Below are positions 47,284 to 59,003 of a stretch of 64,000 bases of DNA, piece by piece. The notes under the pieces are model-generated. The model saw only the letters and a list, made by a program, of their open reading frames with translations, was not told the DNA's origin and did not search any database. Each line of letters begins with the position of its first letter. Position 1 is the first letter of the stretch. Source of the stretch: Hyaloperonospora brassicae (Eukaryota > Oomycota > Peronosporomycetes > Peronosporales > Peronosporaceae); contig CANTFL010001076.1 in assembly GCA_947650285.1 (NCBI GenBank), forward strand, positions 24,117-88,116, written 5' to 3'. Made by a program: the position numbers and the translations under genes.

Positions 47284-48548
47284 TGGTAGCAAATACTGCG
47301 TGCTCATGTACACAGGGCAGTCTCAACTAAGGCGTGCGAGACTGCCTTTGCTTATTGTGCGAAGTCGAGAAACGATGCAGTGTGATTGAGTGCACTCACT
47401 CTTCCCCTTTGATCGGTCTACGTACCGTTGTGATCGATGTTACCAGATTGACGACGACCACTACGTGCGCCATTCAGAGTGTTGGTCTCATATCGGGCTG
47501 AAGTGTGTGTAGACCTTCGCGTGGCTTGACTTGCTTTGTAATGTAAGTACGCATCTTTTCTTCGTTGCTCCTTCAAGCGACGGAGTGGACCATTGCTGTG
47601 TGTCACCTGCTACCAGACGCCAGCTGCGCTAGCTGTTCGCAAAGCCAGTAGACCGTCTCTTGTGCAAAAGTGCAGCTTCTTGGGGCTCAAATCGAAAGAG
47701 GCTCTTACTAAAACACGCTATGTCTCCTTAGTCGCGAAAGAGCTTGACACAATTGACTTGACACACATTGCCTCGTTACCATGTAGACGAGGTGTCTCAA
47801 GATTCGACTTGAGTGCAACCCTTGTCGTGATGGCGCACGTTAGCGTTGGTAGACAAAGACTAGACGAGCACGTCTCACGTACAACGTCACGTCGTCCAAA
47901 TCGGTTTACGACAAGTTCTGCAATTCTCTGCAATAGACTTCCTGAGCAAACTACGCTTCCTTGCAGGCGTGAAACGAACTTCCTTCGACGATCAAAGCAC
48001 TGGTAGTGATGCGAGCAGCTGCCCGACGCAAGTGACGGACCAAAGAGAGGACCGGTTTATGACATTAGCCACTGCCACTATCAATACAAGCTAGAAGACA
48101 AGATAGACCCTTCGCGATGCGTGTAGCAATTGTGACGCTGGAGAAGACTAAAAGTAGAATAAATGGTCATCGCGCCAGAGGTGTGCAGAGTATGCCAAGT
48201 GATCAGCTCCTCGCAAGTGAAAAAGATAGATGTTGCTACTTCATTGTCGGTCTCACCTAAACCTAAGACGAGATATGCTCGTCTGCAGCTTGGCCTTTGC
48301 GGTCTCTCCAGTGTAATTCGCTCACACATTGCACTGATACGTAAACTACTGACGAATACGAAAGATAAAAGGTCCGAGTTGTTTCATAAAAAACAATTAG
48401 TCACGTGACTAAAATCCTTGCACGATCGACGTCTCCTCTGTACGCCGACGATCTACCGACTACAAAGTAGCGCTACACCGTCATGTCTCCGTACACGACA
48501 CGTAGACGCAGCCATCCACCTGGACGAGCTTTGCCAGCTTAGAGACAC
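47284..48548. other. flank between Gypsy1 and E3, no identified gene
   Basis: Protein-like stretches of 60-140 codons occur on both strands (for example 47593-48006 + and 47718-47933 -), but they overlap one another and show no known domain. A minus-strand frame continues past the correct E3 stop to 48481 and is the out-of-frame tail of E3. Confidence 0.4.
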
Positions 48549-48987
48549 TTAGTGAGCGGCAGGCATGCCTCCCATAGCTGCTGCATCGTTCTTGGGTACC
48601 ATGTGTGTGAAGTGGCCATGAATCAGCCATCCAATACCAGCCAATAGCAGAATGCCACCAATGATCTTGAAAATGGGAAAGCCTCTCTCTTCGCTTATCT
48701 TCACGATGGCGTCCAGCTTTTCTTGACGGGCACGAGATAGCGCGACTTGGTCCGCCACTTTCGCGCTTGGGGCCCCCTTGGAGTGAAAGCGCTTCGATTT
48801 GTTGTCCAAGGGACTGGAGTCCAGTAGATTGGACGTCCATGTGGTTGCCGCCTCCGTCACGAAGACGGTGAACTTCGGCGACTTTGTGCTGACGGCCTAC
48901 TTCCGAGTTGCCATCCGCATTGGTCAGGCTGAAGCAGCTTGAGACAAAGGTAGCAACGACGAGGGCGACAACGACGCGGAATATCAT
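48549..48987 (-). pseudogene. secreted RLR-motif effector candidate, frameshifted (E3)
   Basis: The ATG at 48987 opens a signal peptide closely matching that of E2 (both read FRV, VATFV and SC at the same places), followed by HRLR about 41 residues in. The same frame then runs into unrelated Trp/Arg-rich sequence. A neighbouring frame, readable from about 48860 to the TAA at 48549, carries the C-terminal half expected of the family: a basic helix and a hydrophobic segment with LAGIGW. The shift lies somewhere in about 48790-48870. It is either a real mutation that kills the gene or an assembly error. The length to 48549 would correspond to about 146 codons, near the 156 of E2. A good core promoter is still present upstream. 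Confidence 0.75.
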
Positions 48988-49017
48988 CTTGACCGAATGA
49001 CGAGTGTTCGGGTCGGC

Positions 49018-49036
49018 GGTAAATTGTTGAATGAAG
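49018..49036 (-). promoter_or_regulatory. oomycete Inr/FPR core promoter of E3
   Basis: On the minus strand CTTCATTCAACAATTTACC matches the initiator (TCATTY) and flanking promoter region (CAATTTAC). It lies about 31-49 bp upstream of the E3 ATG, as in E2. Confidence 0.7.
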
Positions 49037-50449
49037 CAGGTCAGAACGGAAGCAAAGTCAATTGGCCGGAGGGCATCGAGCCGTGTCTGCCAGACGTTTC
49101 CCGATCCAATCGCTACATCCTGATATCTAGGCTTCTGCTCAAGTTGAATAGAAGCCGAGCAGTCGATGGTAGGTAGGTCCTACTTTATATAATTCTAGAA
49201 TGTAGTAAAAAAAAGCCTGGTGTCTGGACGGATCTTCTCATATGCCTACAAGAAGTCTTCAGTCTGCGTCATCGGGACAACGAGAAAAACTCAACAGTAT
49301 CCGATACTTGTGCTGTGTTGAAGATGTGACCACTCACTTGGCTAGGATAGAATGGTTGCTGGCGCTCTTATAGACAATGTTGCGAGAGGACCGAGATGGA
49401 CGCGACGTTGCGGTAGCTTCTAGCGTCGAACCCATAAACAGTTCAGTTGCTTCATGATACGCTGCTGCATGGCTATGCGTATTGATGAGCAGCAAAAGGG
49501 CCACTCCTGCGTGCTGACCAGATCAACCGAAGTCGATTTGACCGTTGCAAACAACTGGATTCTGATACATTCACGAGCAGTAGTTCCCCGGATCAGCTCG
49601 TCGCCAGGTATTTCTCGTCGCATCTCTTGTTTACCATTACGACGATCACATTGTTTTGTCTTTCAGCTGCCTGAGATAGAACAGCGGCTGTCTCTAGCAT
49701 TTAAACAGGACCACGCGGACCGCGGAAGTCCCCGGCCTGCTCCGCCTCGGTGGGAACGAAACACTTCGTAGTGCTGAGGATGTAAATGGTACGCTTGATC
49801 AAGGCGCGCTATTTTACCCAGCCAGTCAACCGCCAGCTTATCAAAAGGGTCTGCGAGTACCACGTAGCCGATGCAGTCAGTTTTCGCTCACACACTGGCT
49901 TGCTCGAACCTGGGCTGACAAGCCTCGGTAGTCGTGTCATTTGTTGATGCCGTACGCCTTACTCATGGAAAATACTGTGCGATACAGCAGAATGTGAGAC
50001 TGAATGCATCTCACTCCGAGCGCACCGAGTCTTGCAGACACATGCGTAGCTGTGGTCTATAGAGTCCACTTTGTCCAATATCGAACTTGTATGTACATGA
50101 CAAGCACAGCGTTATTGAAAGGACCACATGTCCACGTTGAAGCAACGCGAGTCGACAAGATTTTGCTCGTGCCTGGCTTTGACAGGTAACGATGCGACCG
50201 CAGCATCTTCTTCCTCCTCTTCGTACTCCCGACAGTCCATGCCAAGACTAGTTGACAGTAGATCTACACAGTGTTCTCGATGAAGAGAAGAGAAGATGTT
50301 GACACCATGCCAAACGTGAACTCTCCACGCAAGTAATTGTGGTCTCTCACTACTGGTCAGTATGGCGAACATTTCTGCACATTGGCCATTGTCACAGTGC
50401 GCTACATTACGTAGCTCTGCACGTCCAGTGGTCTCTCGGTGTGACCAGC
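49037..50449. other. spacer between E3 and synthetase relic B
   Basis: I see no identified gene. Minus-strand stretches at 49663-49863 and 49420-49623 are protein-like but short and unrecognised. The part from about 50200 weakly matches the sequence right of synthetase copy A. Confidence 0.4.
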
Positions 50450-52260
50450 GACAAACTGGTCTTTGCCGCAGGGTGAACTGAACCGCTGTCTCTGTCATCG
50501 TCGTCTGCATATGCCAACATCCCAAACGTCAGCACTATATCTGCCCGACTTCCTTTCCAAGCGCCCACCTCATGTGTTAACGGACGGCACTGCTAGAAAA
50601 GAAGCCGAATGTGTCAACGCCGACTCGTCTGCGACGGTCTGCGGAGGTCGAGAGTCGGGCCACTTCTTCCTGCAAGAGGGAAGATACCACTATCGGAAAG
50701 TTACCCTCCTTGTCCGTTGGCCTTTTGGTATGGTGCTTCTTCTCTCGTGCAGCTGCCACAGCATCTTGTGTTCGCGGTCTGGCCACTACTTGGCGTGTGA
50801 CCGTTTTCATGCTTGGCCGGTTTCTTCCCAAGCTTCTTGTGTCGACTGTTGCGAGTAGCACGTGATCAATCTCGTGCGGCGAGCATCCATTAGCGTCTAG
50901 TAAGAATAGTCGATCTGCAAACTTCGGTGGCTTCTTGAACAACTCGGACGAAGCGATCTGCATCAGCTCTTCAAACTCTTGTTGCTTTTTCCTTAACGCC
51001 AGCGCATCCTGACCGTCTCCTTTTGCCACTGCTTTGCACCTCGTCTAATCGATATCCTCTAGAGCTGCCTCACGTTCAGCCAGTGCGAGGAACTTGACCA
51101 CGGACTGCCCCGGTGCCAGGTCCTATACCGGAAGGTCAAGCTGAGGTAGTTCTTTGTTCTGCAAGGTGTCACATAAGTCGAGGACGCGTGCACTGACCGA
51201 CTGCTTGGGATCACGCAAAGCTTCTTCTCGCACTGAGGTGTAAAATCTGAGCAACGCATGGAGCAAAGTCTCCTGCTCTTCCCAACGAAACATACCGTCA
51301 CTTTGGTTCAACCGCTTCTTGTGTGGAGTTGCGATCCGACGGCGCATTCTGGCTGAAAACTCGGTATGCAGTCCTGCGAGTCCAAAAAAGTCGAGCACAT
51401 CAGCACGTGGTCAGTCAGCGACACCAGCACCTCGTCGGATGCTCCGTTCTCGTCTCGTCTCGTTGAGCGAGCAAGTACGTGTTTCTACGTGATACTAGCT
51501 CCACTACAAGTGATAATGCACGCGGCGTGTCTCCATCGTCAAGCAGAAATTCATCTACGTGCACTCGGGTCGTGAAAAGTGCATCCAACACTTGAAAGTC
51601 TTCTTTCTCGCAACGCTTTGACTCAAGTCCCAAAAGCAAAACAGCATTACAGCTAGAAATAGTATAGTCATTGCCGTATACCATGACACTTCGGAAGAAA
51701 CCTCGAAGTCGATCAACAATTGCTTCGGCATCCCGAATCCGATCCTCAGAGTACACTAAGTTTCTTGCGCGATAAAGACGACGAGCGTCTGCAGAGTGTC
51801 CATCCTCCGAGAAGTCCTTCACTCCAATGAAGTTCTTGAGCGACTTCGACATCTTCCGTCCACGAATGTACAAGTGTCCGAAATGCACGAAGTGTTTGCA
51901 CCACTCTCCGTCGTGTCCACAGCTGTAAGTATGCGCTTCACACTGCGCGATCTCGTTATTGTGGTGTGGAAACCGGAAGTCCACTCTACCCGTGTGCACG
52001 TCCAACTTATCCCCAAGCACGTAGTGCGTCATTGCCGAGCACTCGATATACCAACCGGGTTTCCCCACTCCCCATGGCAATGACCACGCCGGTTCGCCGT
52101 GCGTCTTTGCTGCTTTCCACAGTGCAAAGTCTCTCTGATCCTTCTTCAGATTGTCTGCTTCATCCGCAACTTGACTCTCCTCCTCCACTGTGGCTGCCTG
52201 CATCGAAACACCCTGTTGCGCTTGCCGCCTCGGGTCCAGTTTGCCGTAGCGAGTTCCCAA
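50450..52260 (-). repeat. inverted segmental duplication, right arm
   Basis: This is the reverse-complement partner of 8790-10640. It includes most of the synthetase relic and some sequence beyond its 3' end (shared segment TCTTTTCTAGCAG and GGCGCTTGGAAAGGAAGTCG). Confidence 0.85.
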
Positions 52261-52400
52261 CTCCTGCGTACTGAAGTAGACTCCAGAATCGTCTCAGCTC
52301 AATACGCGAACCCTTTTCTCATAATCTCATATATGTACCAGACGATGTCCGGCAAACGCTGATTGACTTTTGTGATGGCTGTCGTGAGCTTCACTTACAA
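50577..52400 (-). pseudogene. CARS: cysteinyl-tRNA synthetase relic, copy B (5'-truncated, frameshifted)
   Basis: This copy extends further 5' than copy A: LPDIVWYIYEIMRKGFAY and SGVYFSTQELGTRYGKLD are readable (about 52365-52255), separated by a frame change. The 281-codon open part (52260 to 51415) contains [21 protein letters not shown] and KMSKSLKNF. It ends in a frameshift near 51455, where a GAGAC unit is present twice, copy A having it once. The C-terminal helical part and tail follow in other frames to 50577, with the TAG after ALEDID shared with copy A. The HIGH-motif domain is missing. It is not a working enzyme. Confidence 0.88.
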
Positions 52401-54080
52401 ATTTACCGTATTCGATAAGCAAATGCCGTGTAAATGCTCTTAGCTGACGCAAAAGTAGGTTTAAATGTCAATCCCGAGGGCGTCGATTCGTATGAGCTGC
52501 GCGGCATCAACGCTCGCTTACTCATTTCAGTGAGCTTGCGCATCACATCATGGATACAGCACGACGTTGTCGATTGAGGGTCGACGAGCTCAGCGTGACG
52601 AGATGTAGAAAGCTTTCGCGATGATGTATGTACAACTTCTTTTTTTGGTATTTAAATTGGGGTACGCGAGCCGATTGAGGCACTGTCCGAGGGCTAAAGT
52701 TGGCCATGTTTCGGCTTCACTTTTAACTAAGTTCTTCATGACATAAAAGGGATGTGTTTAAAATGGGCAAATTGCAATTTCGTTTTATTCGAAATATGTA
52801 CCACAAAAATCTTAAATTTGAAGCGGCAGTTTGTGGATCTCGTCTTTTACAACGGCAACTTATTTCCTTTTGTAAGAGTGCCTGCACACCTTTTGTTTTT
52901 ACACATTCTCAATCTAGACGTTTAGTGTTGGGTGTAAGAAGCCAATTCCATTGACAATAAATCATGTGTCAGTGTGTATAGTAATAGGCGAATAGCTTTC
53001 GGCAATGTTATCTTAGCAGACAACATAAATGGATGTATTCTATAAAGGCTTTTTCTGGGCAGTTTTAGATTTATAGGCACGATTTAGATAATATGACCTT
53101 GGCATGTAATGTTACATCAGAACACGCTGCGCATCACTCGAAATCGGCCATTCTATTATATAAAATGTCAGAATCATCTAGCATACGCGTGTAGCGACGA
53201 ACGAGAAGGAAATTAGACTTCAAAGTATCAGTCAGTGTAAAGGTCTAAACACGGCCTACGCTACTGACATTATATGCAGTGTAGTGGCCAATAATATGTT
53301 ACTAATCTTTTTTGACAATGACAAAGATTGAAAAGCTTTAAGCCTTACCTATTTTATAATCGCTACGCGCTGGGTTTTGCAGAGCACCTGTGTCTTGCCC
53401 CCTCCCATGAAAATGGCGACCCATTGTATCAAGAAGTTATAGGTTTATTTATAATTAAAATTATACGGTATAAGTAGATCCGGATTGCGGATACTGCGCG
53501 GTTATTATTGGTGCGCCAGACCTAATTTTTCGCTAGTAATATAAAGGTCTACATTTGAGTGGTTTCCATGAGCTAGAGAACATATTCGCACCTATCGAGA
53601 ATTATAATGGACAAATATATACAGACTTACGTTTACCATATAGATAAGAGCGCTTCCTCAAAGCTTATAGATCGTACAACAATAACGGGGCTCTCACCTC
53701 ATTATACCTGGTAGCACTGTGTAGTCCTTCCCATGACCAGGCTCGTGATGAACAATGCTTATTACATGATAGCTCCAGCGGTTTTGCTTAAGCATGCAGA
53801 CTTCCTTCATCTAAACACTGTAAAATGGCAAGCTTTACATCGCCTTGCGATGGTGTCTGATTTTTAGTAACGTCGAGCCGAGCCCAGCGACACCCGAGAA
53901 TCACTGTGCCGCCATCCAAGACTACATGATAAGGGAGAACGCTGAAGCGAATTGGCGAATACAGAATCTTGTACGCCCCTCCCATCTAGATGCAATTAGA
54001 ATGGAGACATCAACTTAATCCAATGATGTTCCGGTCGACTTCCCTTCTGCCGCTGGTTTAGGAAGATTAAATATGCGATA
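52401..54080. other. AT-rich region, nothing recognised
   Basis: After about 52.6 kb the composition becomes AT-rich. The segment just before the gag relic at 54.1 kb may hold the 5' LTR of the decayed Gypsy, but I could not find a matching copy. Confidence 0.45.
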
Positions 54081-54485
54081 GTGTCAAGCCTTATTGATGC
54101 TCCGACGGCTAAGGACATTTTTCTGCTGTCTTGGCTTGTTGTAGTCGCAAAATATGGGCCTTCGAAGAAGCTCGTCATGATTAAGTCGCCGTCCACAACG
54201 CTGGAAGACATCCAGCGCGATTTGCGACCGACATTTAAGCCTACCCAAGATGAGTCGCGCCAGGGTGCATACCCTTTTTTACTTCAAAAATGCAAATTTT
54301 CGATGCGTGAATACGTGCAGAAAACACGACATCTTGCTTCGTGTATCATCAGGAAGCCGATCGGCATGGCTTCACAAGTCCATGTCTTCATCATAGGTAT
54401 GCAAGAAGGCATGGCGCGTTTGTGTCTCACACTTGCTTCCCCGACGATTCTCTATAAGGCAGTTGCCCTCAAGCTTGGTGAGTGA
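54081..54485 (+). pseudogene. Gypsy3 gag relic
   Basis: A 134-codon open stretch contains MREYVQKTRHLASCI and VHVFIIGMQEGMAR, matching the capsid pattern YVQ-x-LR-LxSCI and TVFIQGLxxGPVR of Gypsy1 gag. The N-terminal part and the zinc knuckle are not recognisable. Confidence 0.7.
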
Positions 54486-56195
54486 AGAATACACTGTAGC
54501 TATATCGTACTTGTACGCAGCGTCGCAACGTCCGCGAACATCTGGCCACTAGCCATGGATATTCATACAATTAATGCATCACGTGGTCGAGTCAATTTAT
54601 ATAGCTGCGACGTTCGTAGTCCGAACACGATGTAGTGCTTATGATGCGGCGAGAGAGGATATCTTTCAGCCTTCTGCTGCTCACCAGCGCTGGTACCACG
54701 GAAACATCTGTTCCACGTGTAGATGTTATGTCGTACGTGGTCCCGCCAACATAAGAGTCGTACTAGTAGGCGCGAAGAGGGGTCTACTGGTAGCGATGAA
54801 GATCTGAGTAAATGGGGGCAGCTTAGGCTTCTAGCTATGATGTGAAACATACTCACTTTTATCTTATTACTATGCGCGAAGATTCGAGACCGAAAATATT
54901 TGGTCTCACTGATGCTGGAGTTAAACGACCATTTCGAGCGTTCTTGGAATCGGGTTCATCCAAAAAAAATTTCGGGCATTATGTTTGTCTATTTTACGGC
55001 TACTATCACGGTTTATATAGGTTCCAGGTTAAATGGTTGTCGTACTTGCTATTAACCAAACATAGCGTGTCCCGCGAAAGTAGCGATTTTGCCGTACACG
55101 ATTGACGATTTCCAAATCGCTAAAAATATCTGGAGTAAGGACTGAACCATACGTTTGATTTTAAATTAGCAAAAACATGGCTGTCATTTTGTTAGCGGAA
55201 GATGGATTGGCTAATTTGTCTATCTATGACGAAGCGGATATGGCGTGAGTGAAGTTTTCACTAATTTGTTGGTCGCGTGAACCGGTACCTTTACGTCAGA
55301 TTCGTGAACCAAGTCGCCTCTACTAAAAGTCATCTAAGAGAGAAAGAAGGTCATTTGTGCTCGAAATGCTCAGTCACACTTATATAAAGCTAAATGAGGC
55401 TGCAAGCAAAGATTTTACAAACAAAGACATCGGTGGAGCAAAATAATTGATTGACGAGGAAGCGGTTCCACAAACACGGACATCGGTCGAATAGGGTTTC
55501 CCCCTTTCTTGCGATTTGTTCCAGTAGGGATCTTGTATATAATCACTTCGGCCAAATTATGTTTCCAATCGTAAGCGAGTAAATAGGAACGACTACCGCA
55601 TACATCTGAGGCGGCCGGCAAATAGCTCTTACCTTTAATTGACGATAATGAGCGACCTGTGCATCAGAATAAGACCGACGTGATGGAGACTGAGCTTCAA
55701 CGTCTAGAGAACTGTATATCATCATCTAGCGATATCGACAAGCAAGTCTTATGCAGTGGATCGAAATGCAAGATAAAGATAACGCCGATCGCCGAGACGA
55801 AGCGACTTTCGTCGATGTGATGACGAAGACGAATCCGTATTTTTGCTAAAATATGTATAAGGGTCTTCACATTGTAGCAGCTACATACATGTAACGAGCC
55901 CTCCGTGCAGTGCTGTAGAGATCACATCTCTATCAGCCCTACCGTTAAAACATCTCTTCATGACACCGGGGCCGGGGAATTCGAGCAATTGAGATTCTAT
56001 TTGCCGCCGAAGCAGCTTGTGAAAATGTTCTGGAGGCTTTCCCGTTGATATTTGAGCCCAAATTAGCACACGAATAACAGTTTTTAACACAGTCCTGGAA
56101 ACACTCCGTGCTTCGGTCAACCCTGTTTATAATAACGCTCACGAGTATGCCGAAATCCTTTTGTAGTAATCCCCTGCCAAGCTTTGAGTGAATCG

Positions 56196-57000
56196 TGGAG
56201 TGCGGCACAAGATTAATCTCAAGCCAGGGTCGAAGTATTGCGTGACATGTCAGTGGCCGTTCTCGCTTGATTAAGTCATCGCAATTGAATAACCTAATGG
56301 GGACCGCCGTAAGGCTGGACATGTTTGCGAGAGTATCTAGCCGAATTTGGTTAAGCGTTTCTGTGTGATTAAAGTCACCGACGGCTAGCGCGATTTGCAT
56401 TCCATAATAACCTGAATGGCACCACTATCCTGGATCGAACGCCCATTCCATGCAAAGACGTGGTATTGGATATCATATCCGACAGCCAAATTTTAAGTGC
56501 CATCGACTTGATAGACGAGCCTCATTAGATTCTACTGAGTTATAATATAATTCTATTTATGCTGTAAGAACCTCAAGAGGATGCTATGGGAGTGGCTTGT
56601 CGATCCAAAACGCCTTGAGAGTGCTCCATATATTTTTTTCGTATGGTGCTACAATCACTTCGTCCGCTACTTCGACGACATTTTCGATAAAAGTCGTACT
56701 GAGCAACAGCTCAGCGCCACAATTGACCACCCTCGGTATTTGCAACATGTGTTATAAGTGACACGTGAGAATATATTATACGCAAGTAAAGAAGTGTGTT
56801 GTTTATGCCTTCGAGATCCACAGTATTTTCGGTCACAAGGCTAGCAAGGAAGGTGTCCATGCTAGTTTTAGGATTTTGTCTCAAATAGTTTCTGGCCTAT
56901 GCACAGATACCAAATTGAACTTTGACTTAGGATCAGCCTGGCTAATTAATTACATAAGTATACGAAAAATTATGCCAATATTTTAGCCATTCTCAAATTT
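56196..57000 (+). pseudogene. Gypsy3 reverse transcriptase relic
   Basis: GVRHKINLKPGSKYCVTCQW aligns with the start of the Gypsy2 polymerase (GVRHEIDLVPGTKYCVT). DRTPIP and SAIDLIDEPH follow near 56440-56525, then the catalytic YFDDIF at 56668-56685 and LHKYTKNYANIL near 56950. Each piece is in a different frame. Confidence 0.8.
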
Positions 57001-57329
57001 GCTGAATAGATACGCAATTTTGTTATCGAAGGCAGAACATTAATTTGGCTTCAACTTCGTCAAAAATTGTTTGTCTGAGGCACTAACTATAGTACTACAC
57101 GATGCTTTTAACCTTATAAGTTGTCTACGATGCGAGTAACGTTGCTATAGTATATTACCCCATGCAAAATAAAAGGTGAGTATCGAAAGCGCGTTTTGAG
57201 TTTCAGTCACACATTGTACCTGCTGAAATTTTTTTTGGTGCACCACAAGAAAAGTTTGGTCATGCATTATATAGTGATCGAACTCAAGCGATATCTGCTT
57301 AGTAATAATATATTTTCGTTTATTATATA

Positions 57330-57530
57330 TCACGCATCACTGCGTACCGCCGTCAATACACCTCACTTGTCTCAGCGTATAAATAGCTGGTTGTCATAAT
57401 TTTCAGAGATAAATTTGTGGAATTTTACGAGCTAGGACCGATAAAATCGTTGCAGACTCACTATCTCGACATCCCGATTACGATCATCGACATGACAAGT
57501 ACCATCACCCAGGTAGTGCTGATGACGAAG
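57330..57530 (+). pseudogene. Gypsy3 RNase H relic
   Basis: HASLRTAVNTPHLSQRINSWLS (57338-57399) is nearly the same as the Gypsy1 RNase H segment HASLRTAVNSPNLSQR. It is cut by TAA at 57397. Remnants of the domain end follow in other frames. Confidence 0.8.
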
Positions 57531-58271
57531 CCGATGACATTTGGATGTGCTGTTTCGGGCTTGGGCGTAATGCGAAAAGTTCGACACTCGTGTTGCCATT
57601 TGGACTCAGATCGCTGATTTTATATCTATATCTTTTTTCGTTACAAAAATTATCAATTACTTTCGACACCCTAGTACGAGATCACTCGCGAAGTCGACAA
57701 ATATAATACGCGATTACAATCAGCTCAACTCGCTCGACTGTCCGCTGCTAAAATAAATGATAGACGTCTTTGATCCCTCGTGTGTCGCCATATCTGCGTA
57801 TGACGAGATTTAAGCACGAGTTCTGCACGAGTTCTATAACATCCTTTCTAATGACGACCTATCAGCACGATTACTGCATAAATTTTATAACACTTCAGCT
57901 TATCGTCCCATGGGCTGCGAAAAGACGTTCGCGTCCACTTTATGCGTGTTAATATGGCCGTGCATGTAATAGAACGTCCAAATGTGGGTAAGGTCTTGTA
58001 AAACATGCCAGCGTAAGAAATATGCACCGTGTTTTCAATCCCCGTTGCGACCAGTATCGATTGCAACGGAAGCATTGCATTTAGTAAGCATATAGTTGGT
58101 TTTTTGCCTCCCACCGAATGAAAATAAAACGCTCCGGCGTACGGGTTCTTGTTAATCGATTTACCAAATTGGTGCATTCTTTTAATATCTCCGCGCACAG
58201 TACGGTAAGGACAAGTTCGAAGAGTTTTATTCGATCTTATACTCAGACAACCACGACTTCCCTAACTTAAT

Positions 58272-59003
58272 TTGTTTCGGACCAAGACCGGCGTTTGTAC
58301 AGGATTAAGGGCAGAATTGTTTCAACTTTGGGGCATGAGATTAATTTTTTTACGAAATCCCAATCAAACGGATTACATCTTTTATGGCATCGATTTAGGT
58401 CTTGAAATAGCTAAATTTGCAATCAACAATATCATTCAGGCGTATACAGGGTCGATACCATATTTGTGGTTCAACCGATGCACCCTCGCGTCCCAGCGCT
58501 TTTTGCTCTTTCCGCTTCATGAGACCCGGGTTATCAGCCTGATGGTAGAGAATATGATAATTACATTGAACTGAGCGCCTTAATGATTTGTTTCGTAAAA
58601 AATAAGGTTGCTGCCAAAGAAACTAATGCTGTTGATTTAGTTGGCAGTGTCGCATCGATTCCCGACGCAATTAAATCCATCGCGTTTTCTGTCATCCATT
58701 TTGCACAAAGAGTCCACTTCACCCAAAAGTTCGGCTACTGTGACCGAATATCTATTGATTAGAAAAGACATCACGCGAATTTACGTGATTTCTTCAGAAG
58801 CATCAGTGGATAAACAAAAGCAGAAAGCTGAAAATAGACAACGAAAGAATAGGTCGACATTTAAAGAAAGCGACATATTATTAATATTAGTGAATGTATT
58901 ATTAAACAGTTTTATGACGAGCTTAGTGGATAATAGGTTAGCGCCAGGATTTATTGACCTATATGAGATTGTAAAGGTATGCCGGTCCTCTTCGGGTTCT
59001 TAG
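58272..59003 (+). pseudogene. Gypsy3 integrase relic
   Basis: KFAINNIIQAYTGSIPY near 58410 matches the EFAINNSVHAST region of Gypsy1 integrase. The stretch VDKQKQKAENRQRKNRSTF near 58810 and NRLAPGFIDLYEIVKV near 58935 match the integrase C-terminal part (DRQKRNADKNGR and KLLPKYI). Two frames are needed. Confidence 0.78.

Larger units (their letters stand above)
54081..59003 (+). mobile_element. old, heavily decayed Gypsy element (Gypsy3)
   Basis: Gypsy parts appear on the plus strand in the right order: gag at 54.1-54.5 kb, reverse transcriptase at 56.2-57.0 kb, RNase H at 57.3-57.5 kb and integrase at 58.3-59.0 kb. All are riddled with stops and frameshifts and the sequence is much more AT-rich than Gypsy1 or Gypsy2. 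I found no LTRs, so the limits given are those of the recognisable coding remains. Confidence 0.8.
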
